Of a stretch of 64,000 nucleotides of DNA, positions 52,852 through 61,946 are shown one piece after another. This DNA is from Cupriavidus taiwanensis (GTDB taxonomy: Bacteria; Pseudomonadota; Gammaproteobacteria; Burkholderiales; Burkholderiaceae). The position numbers and the translations under genes were made by a program. Position 1 is the stretch's first letter. The number at the start of each line of letters is the position of its first letter. The DNA lies in the NCBI RefSeq assembly GCF_900250115.1, contig NZ_LT984803.1, positions 1,639,583-1,703,582 on the forward strand, written 5' to 3'. The notes below the pieces were generated by a model, which did no database searches, was not told the DNA's origin, and saw only the letters and a list, made by a program, of their open reading frames with translations.

Positions 52852-54030
52852 ATGCAACAAGCCGTCATCGTCGACGCCATCCGCAGCCCGATGGGCCGCG
52901 CCAAGCCGGGCTCGGCCTTTACCGAACTCCATGCCACCGAACTGCTGGCGCAGGTGCTCAAGGCGCTGGTGGAGCGCAACCGGCTGGACCCGGGACTGGT
53001 CGACGACGTCATCACCGGCTGCGTGACGCAGGCCGGGGAGCAATCCGCCGGCCCCGGCCGGGTGGCGTGGCTGGCGGCGGGGTTCCCCGAGCACGTGCCG
53101 GCCACCACCATCGACCGCAAGTGCGGCTCCAGCCAGCAGGCGGTGCACTTTGCCGCGCAGGGCATCATGGCCGGCGCCTATGACATCGTCATCGCCTGCG
53201 GCATCGAGTCGATGAGCCGGGTGCCGATGGGCTCGGCGCGCATCGGCCAGAACCCCTATGGCCCGTCGATGGAAGCGCGCTACGCGCCGGGCCTGGTATC
53301 GCAAGGGGTCGCGGCCGAGCTGGTCGCCGCCAGGTACGAGCTGTCGCGCGAGCAGATGGACACCTACTCGGCGCGCTCGCACGAACTGGCCGCCGCCGCG
53401 CGCGAAAGCGGCGCGTTCCGCCGCGAGATCGTCGGCATCGGCACGCCCAACGGCGTGGTCGAGCACGACGAGACCATCCGCCCCGGCACCTCGGTGGAGA
53501 AGCTGGGCACGCTGCAGGCGTCGTTCCGCAACGACGAGCTGAGCGCGCGTTTTCCGCAGATCGGCTGGAACGTGACCGCTGGCAATGCCTCGCAGATCAG
53601 CGATGGCGCCGCCGCAATGCTGCTGATGAGCGAAGCGATGGCGCAGCGTCTGGGTTTGAAGCCGCGCGCGCGCTTCGTCGCGTTCGACGTCTGCGGCGAC
53701 GATCCGATCGCGATGCTGACCGCGCCCATTCCCGCCAGCCAGCGCGCGATCAAAAAGAGCGGCCTGACGCTGGACCAGATCGACCATTACGAAATCAACG
53801 AAGCCTTTGCCTGCGTGCCGCTGGCGTGGCAGCGCGCGCTCGGCGCCGACCCGGCGCGGCTGAACCCGCGCGGCGGCGCGATCGCGCTGGGCCATCCGCT
53901 GGGCGCCTCGGGCGTGCGGCTGATGACCACCATGCTGCATGCGCTGGAAGACCGCGGCCAGCGCTATGGCCTGCAGTCGATGTGCGAAGCCGGCGGCATG
54001 GCCAATGCCACCATCATCGAGCGCCTGTAA
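52852..54030 (+). CDS. acetyl-CoA C-acyltransferase (thiolase)
   Basis: 392 residues. The acyl-carrying Cys is in TTIDRKCGSSQQAVHFAAQ, the NEAFA motif in YEINEAFACVP, the His loop in GGAIALGHPLGASG and the second catalytic Cys region near the C-terminus (MCEAGGMANA, a variant of the usual CxGGGxG). It should cleave 3-ketoacyl-CoA. The start follows AGGAGACTCCGC. First of four co-directional genes (thiolase, SDR, crotonase, receptor). Confidence 0.9.
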   Translation: MQQAVIVDAIRSPMGRAKPGSAFTELHATELLAQVLKALVERNRLDPGLVDDVITGCVTQAGEQSAGPGRVAWLAAGFPEHVPATTIDRKCGSSQQAVHFAAQGIMAGAYDIVIACGIESMSRVPMGSARIGQNPYGPSMEARYAPGLVSQGVAAELVAARYELSREQMDTYSARSHELAAAARESGAFRREIVGIGTPNGVVEHDETIRPGTSVEKLGTLQASFRNDELSARFPQIGWNVTAGNASQISDGAAAMLLMSEAMAQRLGLKPRARFVAFDVCGDDPIAMLTAPIPASQRAIKKSGLTLDQIDHYEINEAFACVPLAWQRALGADPARLNPRGGAIALGHPLGASGVRLMTTMLHALEDRGQRYGLQSMCEAGGMANATIIERL

Positions 54031-54070
54031 GCGGCGCTGCCCCATCCCGACCCCATCAAGGAGACACACC

Positions 54071-54835
54071 ATGAAACTGACCAATATGTCCGCCGTCGTC
54101 ACCGGCGGCGCTTCCGGCCTGGGCCTGGCCTGCGTGCGGCGCCTGGTGGAACGCGGCGTCGACGTGGTCATCGCCGACCTGTCGGAAGAGCGCGGCAACG
54201 CCGTGGTCGACGAGTTCGGCGGCAAGGTCCGCTTCGTCAAGGCCGACGTCACCGACACCGAGCAGATGAACGCGGTCTACGACGCCGCCGAGGCCATCGC
54301 CCCGCTGCGCGCGCTGATCCATTGCGCCGGCCTGGGCGGCCCGGTGCGCGTGGTCGAGAAAGACGGCTCGCCAGGCTCGCTGGAAAAGTATGAGTCGATC
54401 GTGCGCATCAACCTGATCGGCACCTTCAACGCGCTGCGCCTGGGCGCCGCGCGCATGGCGAAGAACGAGCTGGTCGACGGCGAACGCGGTGCCTGCGTGC
54501 TGACCGCGTCGGTGGCTGCCTACGAAGGCCAGATCGGCCAGATTCCCTATGCCTCGGCCAAGGCCGGCATCGTCGGCATGACGCTGGTGGCCGCGCGCGA
54601 CCTGGCGCAGCGCGCGATCCGCGTCTGCACCATCGCCCCGGGGCTGTTCGACACCCCGCTGCTGGCCAAGCTGCCGGAGAACGTGCGCGCCTCGCTCGGC
54701 GCCATGGTGCCGCACCCGGCTCGCCTGGGCGCGCCCGATGAATACGCCTCGACCGCGCTGCACATCCTCGAGAACCCCATGCTCAACGGCGAGACCATCC
54801 GCCTGGACGGCGCCATCCGCATGGCCCCGCGCTGA
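54071..54835 (+). CDS. SDR dehydrogenase, 3-hydroxyacyl-CoA dehydrogenase type
   Basis: 254 residues. The cofactor loop is VVTGGASGLGLACVRRL with Asp in VVIADLSEE (NAD preference). The catalytic set is Ser in VLTASVAAYEGQIGQ, Tyr/Lys in YASAKAGIVGMTL, and PGLFDTPLL afterwards. It resembles type II 3-hydroxyacyl-CoA dehydrogenase (HSD10-like). It lies 40 bp after the thiolase and 26 bp before the crotonase, consistent with the hydroxyacyl to ketoacyl step of the same route. Start follows AAGGAGACACACC. Confidence 0.88.
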   Translation: MKLTNMSAVVTGGASGLGLACVRRLVERGVDVVIADLSEERGNAVVDEFGGKVRFVKADVTDTEQMNAVYDAAEAIAPLRALIHCAGLGGPVRVVEKDGSPGSLEKYESIVRINLIGTFNALRLGAARMAKNELVDGERGACVLTASVAAYEGQIGQIPYASAKAGIVGMTLVAARDLAQRAIRVCTIAPGLFDTPLLAKLPENVRASLGAMVPHPARLGAPDEYASTALHILENPMLNGETIRLDGAIRMAPR

Positions 54836-54861
54836 GCGGCGGACCAGACAGGAGACAACTC

Positions 54862-55626
54862 ATGAGCGATACCCTGCTGAAGGAAATCCGCGGCAACGTG
54901 ATGGTGCTGACCATCAACCGCCCCGAGGCCCGCAACGCGATGGATTTCGAGACTGCCACGGCAATTGCCGCGGCGCTGGATGAGCTCGACGCGCGCGACG
55001 ACCTGAGCCTGGCGGTGCTGACCGGCGCTGGCGGCACCTTCTGCTCCGGCATGGACCTGAAGGGCTTCCTGGCCGGCAAGCGCCCGAGCATTCCCGGCCG
55101 CGGCTTTGGCGGCGTCACCGAGCAGCCGCCGCGCAAGGTGCTGATCGCCGCGGTCGAGGGCTATGCGCTCGCCGGTGGATTCGAGCTGGTGCTGGCCTGC
55201 GACCTGGTGGTCGCCTCGCGCGCGGCGAAGTTCGGCCTGCCCGAGGTCAAGCGCGGCCTCGCCGCCGCCGCCGGCGGCCTGATCCGCCTGCCGCGCCGCG
55301 TGCCATACCACGTGGCGATGGAATACGCGCTGACCGGCGACATGCTGCCGGCCGAGCGCGCCTACGAACTCGGCCTGGTCAACCGCCTGACCGATGCCGG
55401 CGGCGCGCTCGACGCCGCGCTGCAGCTGGCCGGCGCGGTCGGCGCCAACGGGCCGCTGGCCATTGCCGCCAGCAAGCAGGTGGTGGCGCAGTCCGGCGAC
55501 TGGACCCGCGAGGAAATGTTCGTGAAGCAAAAGCCGCTGATCGACCCGGTGTTTACCTCGGCCGACGCGCGCGAGGGCGCCGCCGCCTTCGCCGAGAAGC
55601 GCAAGCCGGTGTGGACGGGCAAGTGA
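54862..55626 (+). CDS. enoyl-CoA hydratase (crotonase family)
   Basis: 254 residues: TFCSGMDLKGFLAGKRP and VEGYALAGGFELVLACDLVVASR form the oxyanion hole, with EVKRGLAAAAGGLIRLPRRVPYHVAMEYALTGDML in the active-site helix. Where typical hydratases carry two Glu residues, only EVKRG shows one, so isomerase activity is an alternative. Start follows AGGAGACAACTC. Confidence 0.87.
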   Translation: MSDTLLKEIRGNVMVLTINRPEARNAMDFETATAIAAALDELDARDDLSLAVLTGAGGTFCSGMDLKGFLAGKRPSIPGRGFGGVTEQPPRKVLIAAVEGYALAGGFELVLACDLVVASRAAKFGLPEVKRGLAAAAGGLIRLPRRVPYHVAMEYALTGDMLPAERAYELGLVNRLTDAGGALDAALQLAGAVGANGPLAIAASKQVVAQSGDWTREEMFVKQKPLIDPVFTSADAREGAAAFAEKRKPVWTGK

Positions 55627-55648
55627 AAGCTCCCGCCCCGACCTGAGA

Positions 55649-55671
55649 ACGGCCGGCCGCAAGCCGGCCGT
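55649..55671. terminator. GC-rich hairpin after the beta-oxidation genes
   Basis: ACGGCCGGC-CGCAA-GCCGGCCGT, a perfect 9-bp stem, 22 bp after the crotonase stop. It is followed by CCTGTCCTTG without a proper U-tract, so it may only partly terminate or stabilise the upstream mRNA. Confidence 0.4.
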
Positions 55672-55715
55672 CCTGTCCTTGCCAAGCAGCACATAAACAT
55701 TCGTGGAGGAGACCC

Positions 55716-56717
55716 ATGACACCCAAGCTGCCCGTATCGCTGTCCCCTGCCAGCGCGGCACTGCTGCTGGCCGCCGCCGCGGCGCTGCCCGGCATGGCCC
55801 CTGCCGCCGCCCACGCCGCGGCCTGGCCCGAGCGGCCCATTACCATCATCGTGCCGGGCGCACCCGGCGGCACCACCGATATCCCGACGCGGCTGGTGGC
55901 GCAGAAGCTGTCGGCCATCCTGGGCCAGCCGGTGGTGGTCGACAACAAGCCCGGCAGCGGCGGCATCATCGGCACGCAGGCCTTCACGCGCGCGGCGCCG
56001 GATGGCTACACGCTGCTGGTCGGCAATACCGGCTCGCATGCGATCAACTACAGCGCCTACAAGCAGCTGTCCTACCAGCCGCAGGATTTCCTGCCGCTGA
56101 CCGACCTGATTTCGTTCGCCAACGTGCTGGTGGTCGGCGCGCAGGCGCCGGTGCGCAGCGTGGCCGAGCTGGTGGCGCAGCTCAAGCAGTCTCCGGGCAA
56201 GTATTCCTATGCCTCGGCCGGCATCGGCCAGACCACGCACCTGACCGCGGAACTGTTCCGCCTGCGCACCGGCACCGAAGTCATCCACGTGCCGTACAAG
56301 GGATCGACCCCGGCCACCACGTCCGTGCTCTCGGGCGAAACCACCTTCATGTTCGACAACCTGACCCAGGCGCTGCCGCAGATCCGTGCCGGCAAGCTGC
56401 GCGCGCTGGCGGTGACCAGCGCCGAGCGCCTGCCCGCGCTGCCCGACGTGCCCACCATGGCGCAAGCCGGCGTGAAGGACTTTGTCGTGATGGGCTGGCT
56501 GGGCTTCTTCGCCCCGGCCAGGACCCCGCCGGCGGTCGCCGCGGCGCTGCAGGAGGCGCTGGGCAAGGCCATGCGCGATCCCGAGGTGGCGGCCCGCTTC
56601 CGCGGCATGGGCGGCACCCCAGGCGGCGAGCCGCAGCCGCAGTTCGCCGCGCTGGTCCGCGGCGAGATCCAGCGCTGGGGCGAGACCATCCGCGCGTCAA
56701 AGGTCAGCCTGGACTGA
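55716..56717 (+). CDS. tripartite tricarboxylate transporter substrate-binding protein (Bug family)
   Basis: 333 residues. The signal peptide spans roughly residues 1-35 (AALLLAAAAALPGMAPAAAHA), then WPERPITIIVPGAPGGTTDIPTRLVAQKLS and VVVDNKPGSGGIIGTQAFTRA, as in Bug receptors. The second lobe has YASAGIGQTTHLTAELF and HVPYKGSTPA. Start follows GGAGGAGACCC. Located after the crotonase and before the MFS gene, so it probably captures the acid degraded by this cluster. No TctA/TctB genes are adjacent. Confidence 0.88.
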   Translation: MTPKLPVSLSPASAALLLAAAAALPGMAPAAAHAAAWPERPITIIVPGAPGGTTDIPTRLVAQKLSAILGQPVVVDNKPGSGGIIGTQAFTRAAPDGYTLLVGNTGSHAINYSAYKQLSYQPQDFLPLTDLISFANVLVVGAQAPVRSVAELVAQLKQSPGKYSYASAGIGQTTHLTAELFRLRTGTEVIHVPYKGSTPATTSVLSGETTFMFDNLTQALPQIRAGKLRALAVTSAERLPALPDVPTMAQAGVKDFVVMGWLGFFAPARTPPAVAAALQEALGKAMRDPEVAARFRGMGGTPGGEPQPQFAALVRGEIQRWGETIRASKVSLD

Positions 56718-56730
56718 TTGCCGGGCCTTG

Positions 56731-56765
56731 CCGGGCCGCCTTTGCCAAACCGGAAGGCGGCCCGG
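56731..56765. terminator. 12-bp perfect hairpin after the receptor gene
   Basis: CCGGGCCGCCTT pairs with AAGGCGGCCCGG around an 11-nt loop, 13 bp after the receptor stop. No U-tract follows, so rho-independent termination is uncertain. Confidence 0.45.
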
Positions 56766-56916
56766 CCCAAAGCCAAATTGACACGGCCGGGCGCCGCGGC
56801 ATACCCTCGCCTTACCCCGCGGTATATTCAGTGCCCGCTTAAATCCCAGACATTGCGGACATGGAAGGCGCCCGGGGCTCACAACGATAACGATAACCGC
56901 CGCGACCAGACCTACC

Positions 56917-58179
56917 GTGCCCCTCTCCCACGCACCTTCCCCGTCTTCATCCCCGTCCCGCTTCGAGGGCCTGCGCCCGGCGCTGCCGATCCTGCTCGGT
57001 GCTTCGGTGATGCTGAGCCTGGCCATGGGCTTGCGCCAGAGCCTGGGCATCTTCATGCCGCCGCTGACGCGCGATATCGGCATCTCGGTGTCGGATTTCA
57101 CCGTCGCCATCGCCGTGCAGAACCTGGCCTGGGGCCTGCTGCAGCCGCTCGCCGGCGCCTGGGCCACGCGCATCGGCTTCCGCCCGCTGATGATGGCGGG
57201 CTCGCTGCTGTACGTGATCGGGCTGGTGCTGCTGGCGACCGCGCACAGCATGGTCGGCGTCACGCTGGGCGCGGGCGTGGCCATCGGCGCATCGATGGCC
57301 TGCACCGGCAGCGCGCTGGCGATGGCGGTGGCGGCGCGTCCGGTGCCGGCGGCGCTGCGCAGCACGGTGCTGGGGCTGGTCTCGGGCGCCGGCTCGCTGG
57401 GTGCGCTGCTGGCGGCGCCGATCGGGCAGATGGTGACGCAGGCCTACGGCTGGCGCACCGGGCTGGCGGCCTTCGTGCTGCTGGCGCTGGTGATGCTGCC
57501 GGCGGCATGGTCGGCCGGGCGCGTCGACCGGCTGCCGCTGGCGACGCCGGCGGGCATCGGCCAGGACAACGCGCGCCAGGCGCTGGGCACCGCGCTGCGC
57601 CACGCGCCGTTCGTGGTGATGGCGCTGGCGTACTTTGTCTGCGGCATGCAGCTGGTGTTCCTGACCACGCACCTGCCGTCGTATCTCGATGTGTGCGGCA
57701 TGGACCCGATGCTCAGCGCCGAGGCCCTGGCCGTGATCGGCGGCTTCAACGTGCTGGGCAGCATCTTCTTCGGCTGGGCCGGCGGCCGCTTCAACAAGCT
57801 GATGCTGCTGGGCGGCATCTATACGCTGCGCTCGCTGGCGCTGACGTGGTACTTCTCGTCGGCACCGACGCCGCAGAGCACGCTGGTGTTCGCCGCGGTG
57901 ATGGGCTTCCTGTGGCTCGGGGTGGCGCCGCTGGTGTCAGGCTGGATCGCCGAGACCTTCGGCCTGCGCTGGCAGGCAATGCTGGGCGGCGTGGCCTTCT
58001 TCAGCCACCAGATCGGCAGCTTTGTCGGCGCCTTCGGTGGCGGGCTGGTCTATGACGCGCTCGGCTCCTATACCGTGGCCTGGCAGGCCGGCGTGGCGCT
58101 CGGGCTGGCGGCGGGGCTCGCGCAGATCGCTTTCGCGGTGGTGACGCGGACGCGGCCGCCGTTGATGGCGACGTCCTGA
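56917..58179 (+). CDS. MFS transporter
   Basis: 420 residues with about 12 helices and the two-half MFS layout. The first cytoplasmic loop reads GAWATRIGFRPLMMAGSLLY, a motif-A variant. RQSLGIFMPPLTRDIGIS and ALAYFVCGMQLVFLTTHLPSYLD resemble the oxalate/formate or nitrate-like subfamily seen near organic-acid catabolic genes. The start is a GTG with a weak ribosome binding site; a nearby downstream ATG cannot be excluded. Uptake of the acid used by the preceding cluster is plausible. Confidence 0.85.
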   Translation: MPLSHAPSPSSSPSRFEGLRPALPILLGASVMLSLAMGLRQSLGIFMPPLTRDIGISVSDFTVAIAVQNLAWGLLQPLAGAWATRIGFRPLMMAGSLLYVIGLVLLATAHSMVGVTLGAGVAIGASMACTGSALAMAVAARPVPAALRSTVLGLVSGAGSLGALLAAPIGQMVTQAYGWRTGLAAFVLLALVMLPAAWSAGRVDRLPLATPAGIGQDNARQALGTALRHAPFVVMALAYFVCGMQLVFLTTHLPSYLDVCGMDPMLSAEALAVIGGFNVLGSIFFGWAGGRFNKLMLLGGIYTLRSLALTWYFSSAPTPQSTLVFAAVMGFLWLGVAPLVSGWIAETFGLRWQAMLGGVAFFSHQIGSFVGAFGGGLVYDALGSYTVAWQAGVALGLAAGLAQIAFAVVTRTRPPLMATS

Positions 58180-58324
58180 GCGCGGCGGCGGTAAGAACGG
58201 GCGCGCATTGTAAATCTGCCGTCACGCGGCGCCCGCACGGCCCGGCACCGCGCGGCGGACGCTGCTGGAACGGTTCATGCCTGTCTGCGCAGAGACGCAA
58301 CGCCCAGACCCAAGGAGGGCCCCC

Positions 58325-58804
58325 ATGACCTCGACCGAACAGGAAATCCTGGTGTGCGGCCCGGAGGATGGCCGCTGGCATCTGGAAATGCGCACCGGCA
58401 AGGGCGCGCCGGAGCGGCTCGACGGCGAGTTCGACTCGCCCGAGATGGCGATCGCCGGCGCCCAGCAGGTCTATCCTTCGATTCCGGTACGCGTGACCGA
58501 TATCTCCGGAGCGCCGGCCCCGTCGGCGCCCGCGCATGAGGGCTCGCTGACCGACTACCACTACGGCGGCCACGGCGTGACCCGCGACGAGAAGCTGAGC
58601 GGCCGGGCCCACCCGTCCAGCGACACCTCGCAGCCGCCGCCAGGCCCGCATCCCTACCAGCCCACCGATCTCGGCAACCTGCCCCCGGGCACGCCGCGCC
58701 ACGGCATGTACGGCGTCGCGTCGAGCCCGGCCGAGGCCGAGGCCGCAGACCGCCAGGACCAGGCGGCGCGGCGCCCCGGCGGCGCGCGCGACGCCGAAGA
58801 CTAG
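58325..58804 (+). CDS. hypothetical protein, Pro/Gly-rich
   Basis: 159 residues. A folded-looking start ([48 protein letters not shown]) is followed by a low-complexity Pro/Gly/Ser/Ala tail with charged repeats. No transmembrane segment and no recognised domain. AAGGAGGGCCCCC lies before the ATG. Single gene between the MFS transporter and purT. Confidence 0.7.
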   Translation: MTSTEQEILVCGPEDGRWHLEMRTGKGAPERLDGEFDSPEMAIAGAQQVYPSIPVRVTDISGAPAPSAPAHEGSLTDYHYGGHGVTRDEKLSGRAHPSSDTSQPPPGPHPYQPTDLGNLPPGTPRHGMYGVASSPAEAEAADRQDQAARRPGGARDAED

Positions 58805-58874
58805 GCGCGGCGGCGCCAGGGCGGACGCCAGCAGTACAATTCCGGTTTTCCTTTCGCCTTGCAGCGCTGCCGCC

Positions 58875-60080
58875 ATGACCACCCTCGGAACGCCCCTCTC
58901 CCCCTCCGCCACCAAAGTGATGCTGCTCGGCTCCGGCGAGCTCGGCAAGGAGGTGCTGATCGCGCTGCAGCGCCTGGGCGTGGAGACCATCGCCGTCGAC
59001 CGCTATGACAACGCGCCCGGCCACCAGGTCGCGCATCATGCGCGCACCATCGCGATGAGCGATCCCGACCAGCTCAAGGCGCTGATCGAAGCCGAAAAAC
59101 CGCACCTGGTGGTGCCCGAGATCGAGGCCATCGCCACGCCGATGCTCGAAACGCTGGAAGCCGCCGGCACCGTGCGCGTGATCCCGACCGCCCGCGCCGC
59201 GCGCCTGACCATGGACCGCGAGGGCATCCGGCGGCTCGCCGCCGAGTCGCTCGGCCTGCCGACCAGCCCTTACAAGTTCTGCGATTCGCTCGAGGAACTG
59301 CAGGCCGCGATCGATGGCGGCATCGGCTACCCGTGCGTGGTCAAGCCGGTAATGAGCAGCTCGGGCAAGGGCCAGAGCAAGATCGACGGGCCCGCGGGCG
59401 TCAAGGCGGCGTGGGACTACGCCATGGCCGGCGGCCGCGTCAGCCACGGCCGCGTGATCGTCGAGGGCTTTATCGATTTCGACTACGAGATCACGCTGCT
59501 GACGGTGCGCGCGGTGGGCGCCAGCGGCCAGGTGGAGACGCAGTTCTGCGCGCCGATCGGACACGTGCAGGTCAGCGGCGATTATGTTGAAAGCTGGCAG
59601 CCGCAACCGATGCATCCGGCCGCGCTCGGCAGCGCCCAGCGCATCGCGCAGGCGGTCACCGCCGACCTCGGCGGCCTGGGCCTGTTCGGCGTCGAGCTGT
59701 TCGTCAAGGGCGAGCAGGTCTGGTTCAGCGAGGTCAGTCCGCGCCCGCACGATACCGGCATGGTCACCATGGCCACGCAATGGCAGAACGAGTTCGAGCT
59801 GCATGCGCGCGCCATCCTAGGTTTGCCGGTCGACACCGCGCTGCGCAGCCCCGGCGCCAGCGCCGTGATCTACGGCGGCGTGGAGGCCCGTGGCGTGGTC
59901 TTTGACGGCGTCGACCAGGCCTTGCGCGTGCCGCAGACCGAGGTGCGGCTGTTCGGCAAGCCGGAAAGCTTCGCCCGCCGCCGCATGGGCGTGGCGCTGG
60001 CCTATGCCGACGATGTCGACACCGCGCGCACGCGCGCCAAGGAGGCCGCCAGCCGCGTGCGCCCGCGCGCGGTCGGCTGA
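58875..60080 (+). CDS. purT: formate-dependent phosphoribosylglycinamide formyltransferase
   Basis: 401 residues, an ATP-grasp enzyme that makes formyl-GAR in purine synthesis using formate and ATP. The N-terminal part is [41 protein letters not shown]. The ATP-grasp core has [37 protein letters not shown] and [20 protein letters not shown]. Length and order match E. coli PurT. Monocistronic by appearance, with no purine riboswitch seen in the 70-bp gap upstream. It converges with the MscS gene 22 bp away. Confidence 0.95.
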   Translation: MTTLGTPLSPSATKVMLLGSGELGKEVLIALQRLGVETIAVDRYDNAPGHQVAHHARTIAMSDPDQLKALIEAEKPHLVVPEIEAIATPMLETLEAAGTVRVIPTARAARLTMDREGIRRLAAESLGLPTSPYKFCDSLEELQAAIDGGIGYPCVVKPVMSSSGKGQSKIDGPAGVKAAWDYAMAGGRVSHGRVIVEGFIDFDYEITLLTVRAVGASGQVETQFCAPIGHVQVSGDYVESWQPQPMHPAALGSAQRIAQAVTADLGGLGLFGVELFVKGEQVWFSEVSPRPHDTGMVTMATQWQNEFELHARAILGLPVDTALRSPGASAVIYGGVEARGVVFDGVDQALRVPQTEVRLFGKPESFARRRMGVALAYADDVDTARTRAKEAASRVRPRAVG

Positions 60081-60102
60081 GCCGCGTTCCCCCGCATCGC
60101 CG

Positions 60103-61431
60103 CTACATCGGGTGGCTGCCCGCGGCGGCCCCGTTGGCCGGGGCATGCTGGAGCGCCTGCGCCGCTGCCACCTGCGCGGCGGCCAGCACCGGCGCAATGC
60201 GCACGCCGTTCAGGTCGGCGCCCGACGGCGCCTGGTACAGCCGCAGCCCCAGTTCCGGCAGGATCGCCAGCAGGTGGTCGAACACATCGCCCTGGATGCG
60301 CTCGTAGTCCATCCAGGCAGTGAGCGCGGTGAAGCAGTAGATCTCGACCGGGATCCCCTGCGAGTCCGGCTCCATCATGCGCACGTTCAGCAGCAGGTCG
60401 TGGTGGATCTCGGGGTGCGCCTTCAGGTAGGCGATGCCATAGGCGCGGAAGGTGCCGATATTGGTCAGCCGGCGCCGGTTGACCGGGTCGTTGCCGGCGG
60501 CGATCAGCAGCCGGTTGGCCTCGTCGACCTCGCGCTGCTTTTCTTCCAGGTAGTCGTGCAGCAGGCGGAAGCGCATCAGCGCGTGGACCTCGCGGTCTTC
60601 CAGGAAGCGCACGCTGCCCGCGTCGAGCCGCAGGGTGCGCTTGATCCGGCGCGCGCCGGACTCGAACATCTGGCGGTAGTTGCGATAGCTCTCCGAGAAC
60701 AGCTTGTAGGTCGGGACCGTGGTCACGGTGTTGTCCCAGTTCTGCACCTTGACCGTATGCAGCGCGATGTCCTTGACGTAGCCGTCGGCGTTGCACTGGG
60801 GCATCTCGATCCAGTCGCCGATGCGCAGCATGTCGTTGGAGGTCAGCTGCGTGCTCGCCACCAGCGACAGCAGCGTGTCCTTGAACACCAGCAGCAGCAC
60901 CGCCGACAGCGCCCCCAGGCCGGACAGCATCCACAGCGGCGAGCGGTTGATCAGGATCGACAGCACCAGCACCGCGCACACCAGCCCCAGCCCGAGCCGG
61001 CCCACCTGGATATAGCCCTTGATCGAGCGCGTCTGCGCCCGGCGGCTGCTGGCGTACACGTCCTGCCAGGCGCCCAGCACCCCGCCCAGCATCAGGAAGA
61101 AGCACACCCACAGGCCGGCATGCGCGAGGCGCTCTACCGCCAGCGCATAGCGGCCCATGTGCGGCACTTCGCCAATGCCGACGGTGATCACGGCAAAGCC
61201 CACCGCGTAGCCGAAGCGCCGGTAGGCGCGATGGCGCGTCAGCGCCGTGCTCCACGGGGTCTTGCCCCACACCTTCAGCAACCGGTGGGCGAGGCGCGAC
61301 ATGACATGGCCGAACAGCCATTGCGCCAGCGCGGCGATCAGCACCAGCGCCACCAGGTACAGCGCGATCTGCGCCCACGGATGGGCGGGAATACGTTGCT
61401 GGAAGAGCTCCAGCAGGGCATCGAAATTCAT
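60103..61431 (-). CDS. mechanosensitive ion channel, YbdG-like MscS family
   Basis: 442 residues: several N-terminal helices (about 20-165), then the MscS pore and beta domain at about 165-260 (GALSAVLLLVFKDTLLSLVASTQL, MLRIGDWIEMPQCNADGYVKDIALHTVKVQNWDNTVTTVPTYKLFSESYRNY). A long C-terminal domain follows, as in YbdG. The longer N-terminal frame is not adopted; the ATG at 61431 gives the usual length. Osmotic-downshock release channel in the inner membrane. Confidence 0.87.
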   Translation of the reverse strand: MNFDALLELFQQRIPAHPWAQIALYLVALVLIAALAQWLFGHVMSRLAHRLLKVWGKTPWSTALTRHRAYRRFGYAVGFAVITVGIGEVPHMGRYALAVERLAHAGLWVCFFLMLGGVLGAWQDVYASSRRAQTRSIKGYIQVGRLGLGLVCAVLVLSILINRSPLWMLSGLGALSAVLLLVFKDTLLSLVASTQLTSNDMLRIGDWIEMPQCNADGYVKDIALHTVKVQNWDNTVTTVPTYKLFSESYRNYRQMFESGARRIKRTLRLDAGSVRFLEDREVHALMRFRLLHDYLEEKQREVDEANRLLIAAGNDPVNRRRLTNIGTFRAYGIAYLKAHPEIHHDLLLNVRMMEPDSQGIPVEIYCFTALTAWMDYERIQGDVFDHLLAILPELGLRLYQAPSGADLNGVRIAPVLAAAQVAAAQALQHAPANGAAAGSHPM

Positions 61432-61512
61432 GGCGGGGCGACTCTGGCCTTGGACTGGGCCAGATAGTGTACCGAACGCGCCCGCCACCCCCGCGTGCCG
61501 TGCGGATGCGGG

Positions 61513-61836
61513 CTAGGCCGGCAGCAGCTTCAATCCGCCGATGCCGACGAAGATCAGCCCGATCAGCACCAGCCGCAGCGGCGACGCGCTCTCGCCCAGG
61601 AACACGATGCCGGCCAGCGTCACGCCGATCGCGCCGATCCCGGTCCAGATCGCATAGGCCGTCCCCACCGGCAGGTCCCGCAGGGCCGCGCTGAGCAGGT
61701 AGATGCTGGCCAGCGCCGCGCCGATGCCCAGCGCGGTCGGGCCGACGCGGGTCCAGCCATCGGTATGCTTGAGCGCCAGCGCCATCACGATCTCGATCAG
61801 TCCTGCCAGCACCAGCAGCGTCCACGCCATTGCCAT
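61513..61836 (-). CDS. small multidrug resistance (SMR) transporter
   Basis: 107 residues, four helices, with the SMR hallmarks WTLLVLAGLIEIVMALALK (membrane Glu), AYAIWTGIGAIGVTLAGIVFLGES and LIGLIFVGIGGLKLL. SugE/Gdx-like (guanidinium exporter) or EmrE-like cannot be decided by eye. ATG after GGAGGAAAAC. Divergent from a LysR gene 110 bp away, which may regulate it. Confidence 0.88.
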   Translation of the reverse strand: MAMAWTLLVLAGLIEIVMALALKHTDGWTRVGPTALGIGAALASIYLLSAALRDLPVGTAYAIWTGIGAIGVTLAGIVFLGESASPLRLVLIGLIFVGIGGLKLLPA

Positions 61837-61946
61837 GTTTTCCTCCGCGTCTGCCATCCGGCACCCCTTGCCGGCCTGGCTCCGCCACTGTAGGCTGTGC
61901 GGATCCGCACGAATACTGGCAAATTTCGCAAGAGGATTATGCAAAC

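Noticed and set aside
58805..58874. Possible purine riboswitch before purT
   Set aside because: The 70-bp gap has no conserved purine-aptamer core, and PurT genes of proteobacteria normally use PurR-type control.
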